DNA of 20,709 nucleotides. It comes from Oppiella nova (taxonomy: Eukaryota > Arthropoda > Arachnida > Sarcoptiformes > Oppiidae). The notes under the pieces were generated by a model. The model saw nothing but the letters and a program-made list of their open reading frames with translations. It was not told where the DNA came from and ran no database searches. The stretch is taken from positions 1 through 20,709 of the forward strand of contig CAJPVJ010000756.1 in NCBI GenBank assembly GCA_905397405.1, written 5' to 3'. Shown here piece after piece: positions 20,029-20,709 of this stretch; within the stretch, counting starts at the first letter, position 1; every line of letters begins with the position of its first letter. Made by a program: the position numbers and the translations under genes.

Positions 20029-20709
20029 AATTCAAAAAACACAGCAAAAAATCGCGACACAAGAGGTATACAAACAAAGGATAACTATACCGATATATAT
20101 TTATATCCCGGGTATTTAATATAAAAATCAACTCTTTGTGAAAAAATGTTGAATTTTTAAACGACTTTAATCGCTTAATTATAATACAAACAATTTGCAA
20201 ATCCTTTTCATTCTCATTGATGTATAAATATATAGTAAGTAATGATTAAATTCTTGTTGAAGTCAGTTATATAACTTACAGTGAGTTACTGACAAAAAAG
20301 GACTTTACTATACGAGTATTAGAATAACAAAAAAACAACATTTTGTTGAATACTTATGAATGTTAAACAATGTGCTTGACTTCTCAACGCAAATTTTTTT
20401 TATTGTTTTATCTCATATCTCATAAATATATGTAAGACATATACAAAGGAATTGAATTTTTAAAAGCGATCCTCATAAATATATTTTGGTGAGAAAATAG
20501 GAAAATACTTTTTTGAGAGTTTTGAAATTAATTCATGAATTTTCGATTTATACCGAAATTAGAATATTATGAAAAAACATTTTTGCTTTTCCCCCGAAAA
20601 TTAATCCCAAAAAGATTTTTGTGAATTTCTTTATTTCACCACAAACTCCATTTGCATCAATCAATTCAGAGATGATGTTTTTGATGCAATTTATGGTGAA
20701 TGGAGTCAA
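20029..20709. other. AT-rich stretch, no gene seen
   Basis: The minus-strand open frame at 20015-20200 is Ile-, Phe- and Leu-rich with no motif. Nothing else was recognised. Confidence 0.5.

Noticed and set aside
1-20709. CRISPR arrays, bacterial operons, transposases, virus-derived genes
   Set aside because: No regularly spaced identical repeats with unique spacers, no long coding frames, and no recognisable motifs of these kinds on either strand.

Overview
This is AT-rich, gene-poor eukaryotic DNA. It has no operons, no Shine-Dalgarno spacing and no compact gene packing. Long (CT)n/(GA)n microsatellites recur throughout, and the one gene I can recognise is split by introns. That gene is a nuclear receptor of the Knirps/Knirps-like/Eagle group (NR0A), which points to an arthropod. 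I cannot name the species; a chelicerate such as a mite is only a guess.

The only supported coding sequence is a 78-base exon on the minus strand at 8486-8563. It has a clean acceptor before its ATG and a clean GTATGG donor after it. It encodes the N-terminus and first zinc finger of the DNA-binding domain (Cys5, Cys8, Cys22, Cys25, with a P-box start CEGCK). The second zinc finger and ligand-domain-like exons are not in the window, so they should lie beyond its left edge, across an intron of more than 8.4 kb. The ATG is the first codon of its exon, so the 5' untranslated exon(s) and promoter must lie to the right (coordinates above 8563). I could not locate them with certainty.

Layout: 216-1599 is a tandem duplication (one truncated 128-bp copy, then two copies of about 630 bp), followed by a CT tract ending in a single N (1910). 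1911-8485 is AT-rich intron with few landmarks apart from GA/CT tracts and, close to the exon, a 60-bp cluster of stem-loops (8091-8153). 8564-20709 is the 5' side of the gene. It is AT-rich DNA broken by several blocks of visibly higher GC (about 9340-9620, 10040-10430, 11800-11975, 14040-14575, 16190-16730, 17196-17366, 18460-18720, 19787-19990). These are the places to look for 5' UTR exons, promoters and enhancers. The 11.8-kb block looks more like a decayed tRNA-derived SINE. Several palindromes, inverted repeats and transcription-factor-like motif clusters lie in or beside the other blocks.

I found no convincing tRNA, rRNA, CRISPR array, transposase, virus-derived gene or second protein-coding gene. 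The longer open frames in the window (up to 93 codons) look like chance frames in AT-rich DNA or read through GA/CT repeats.
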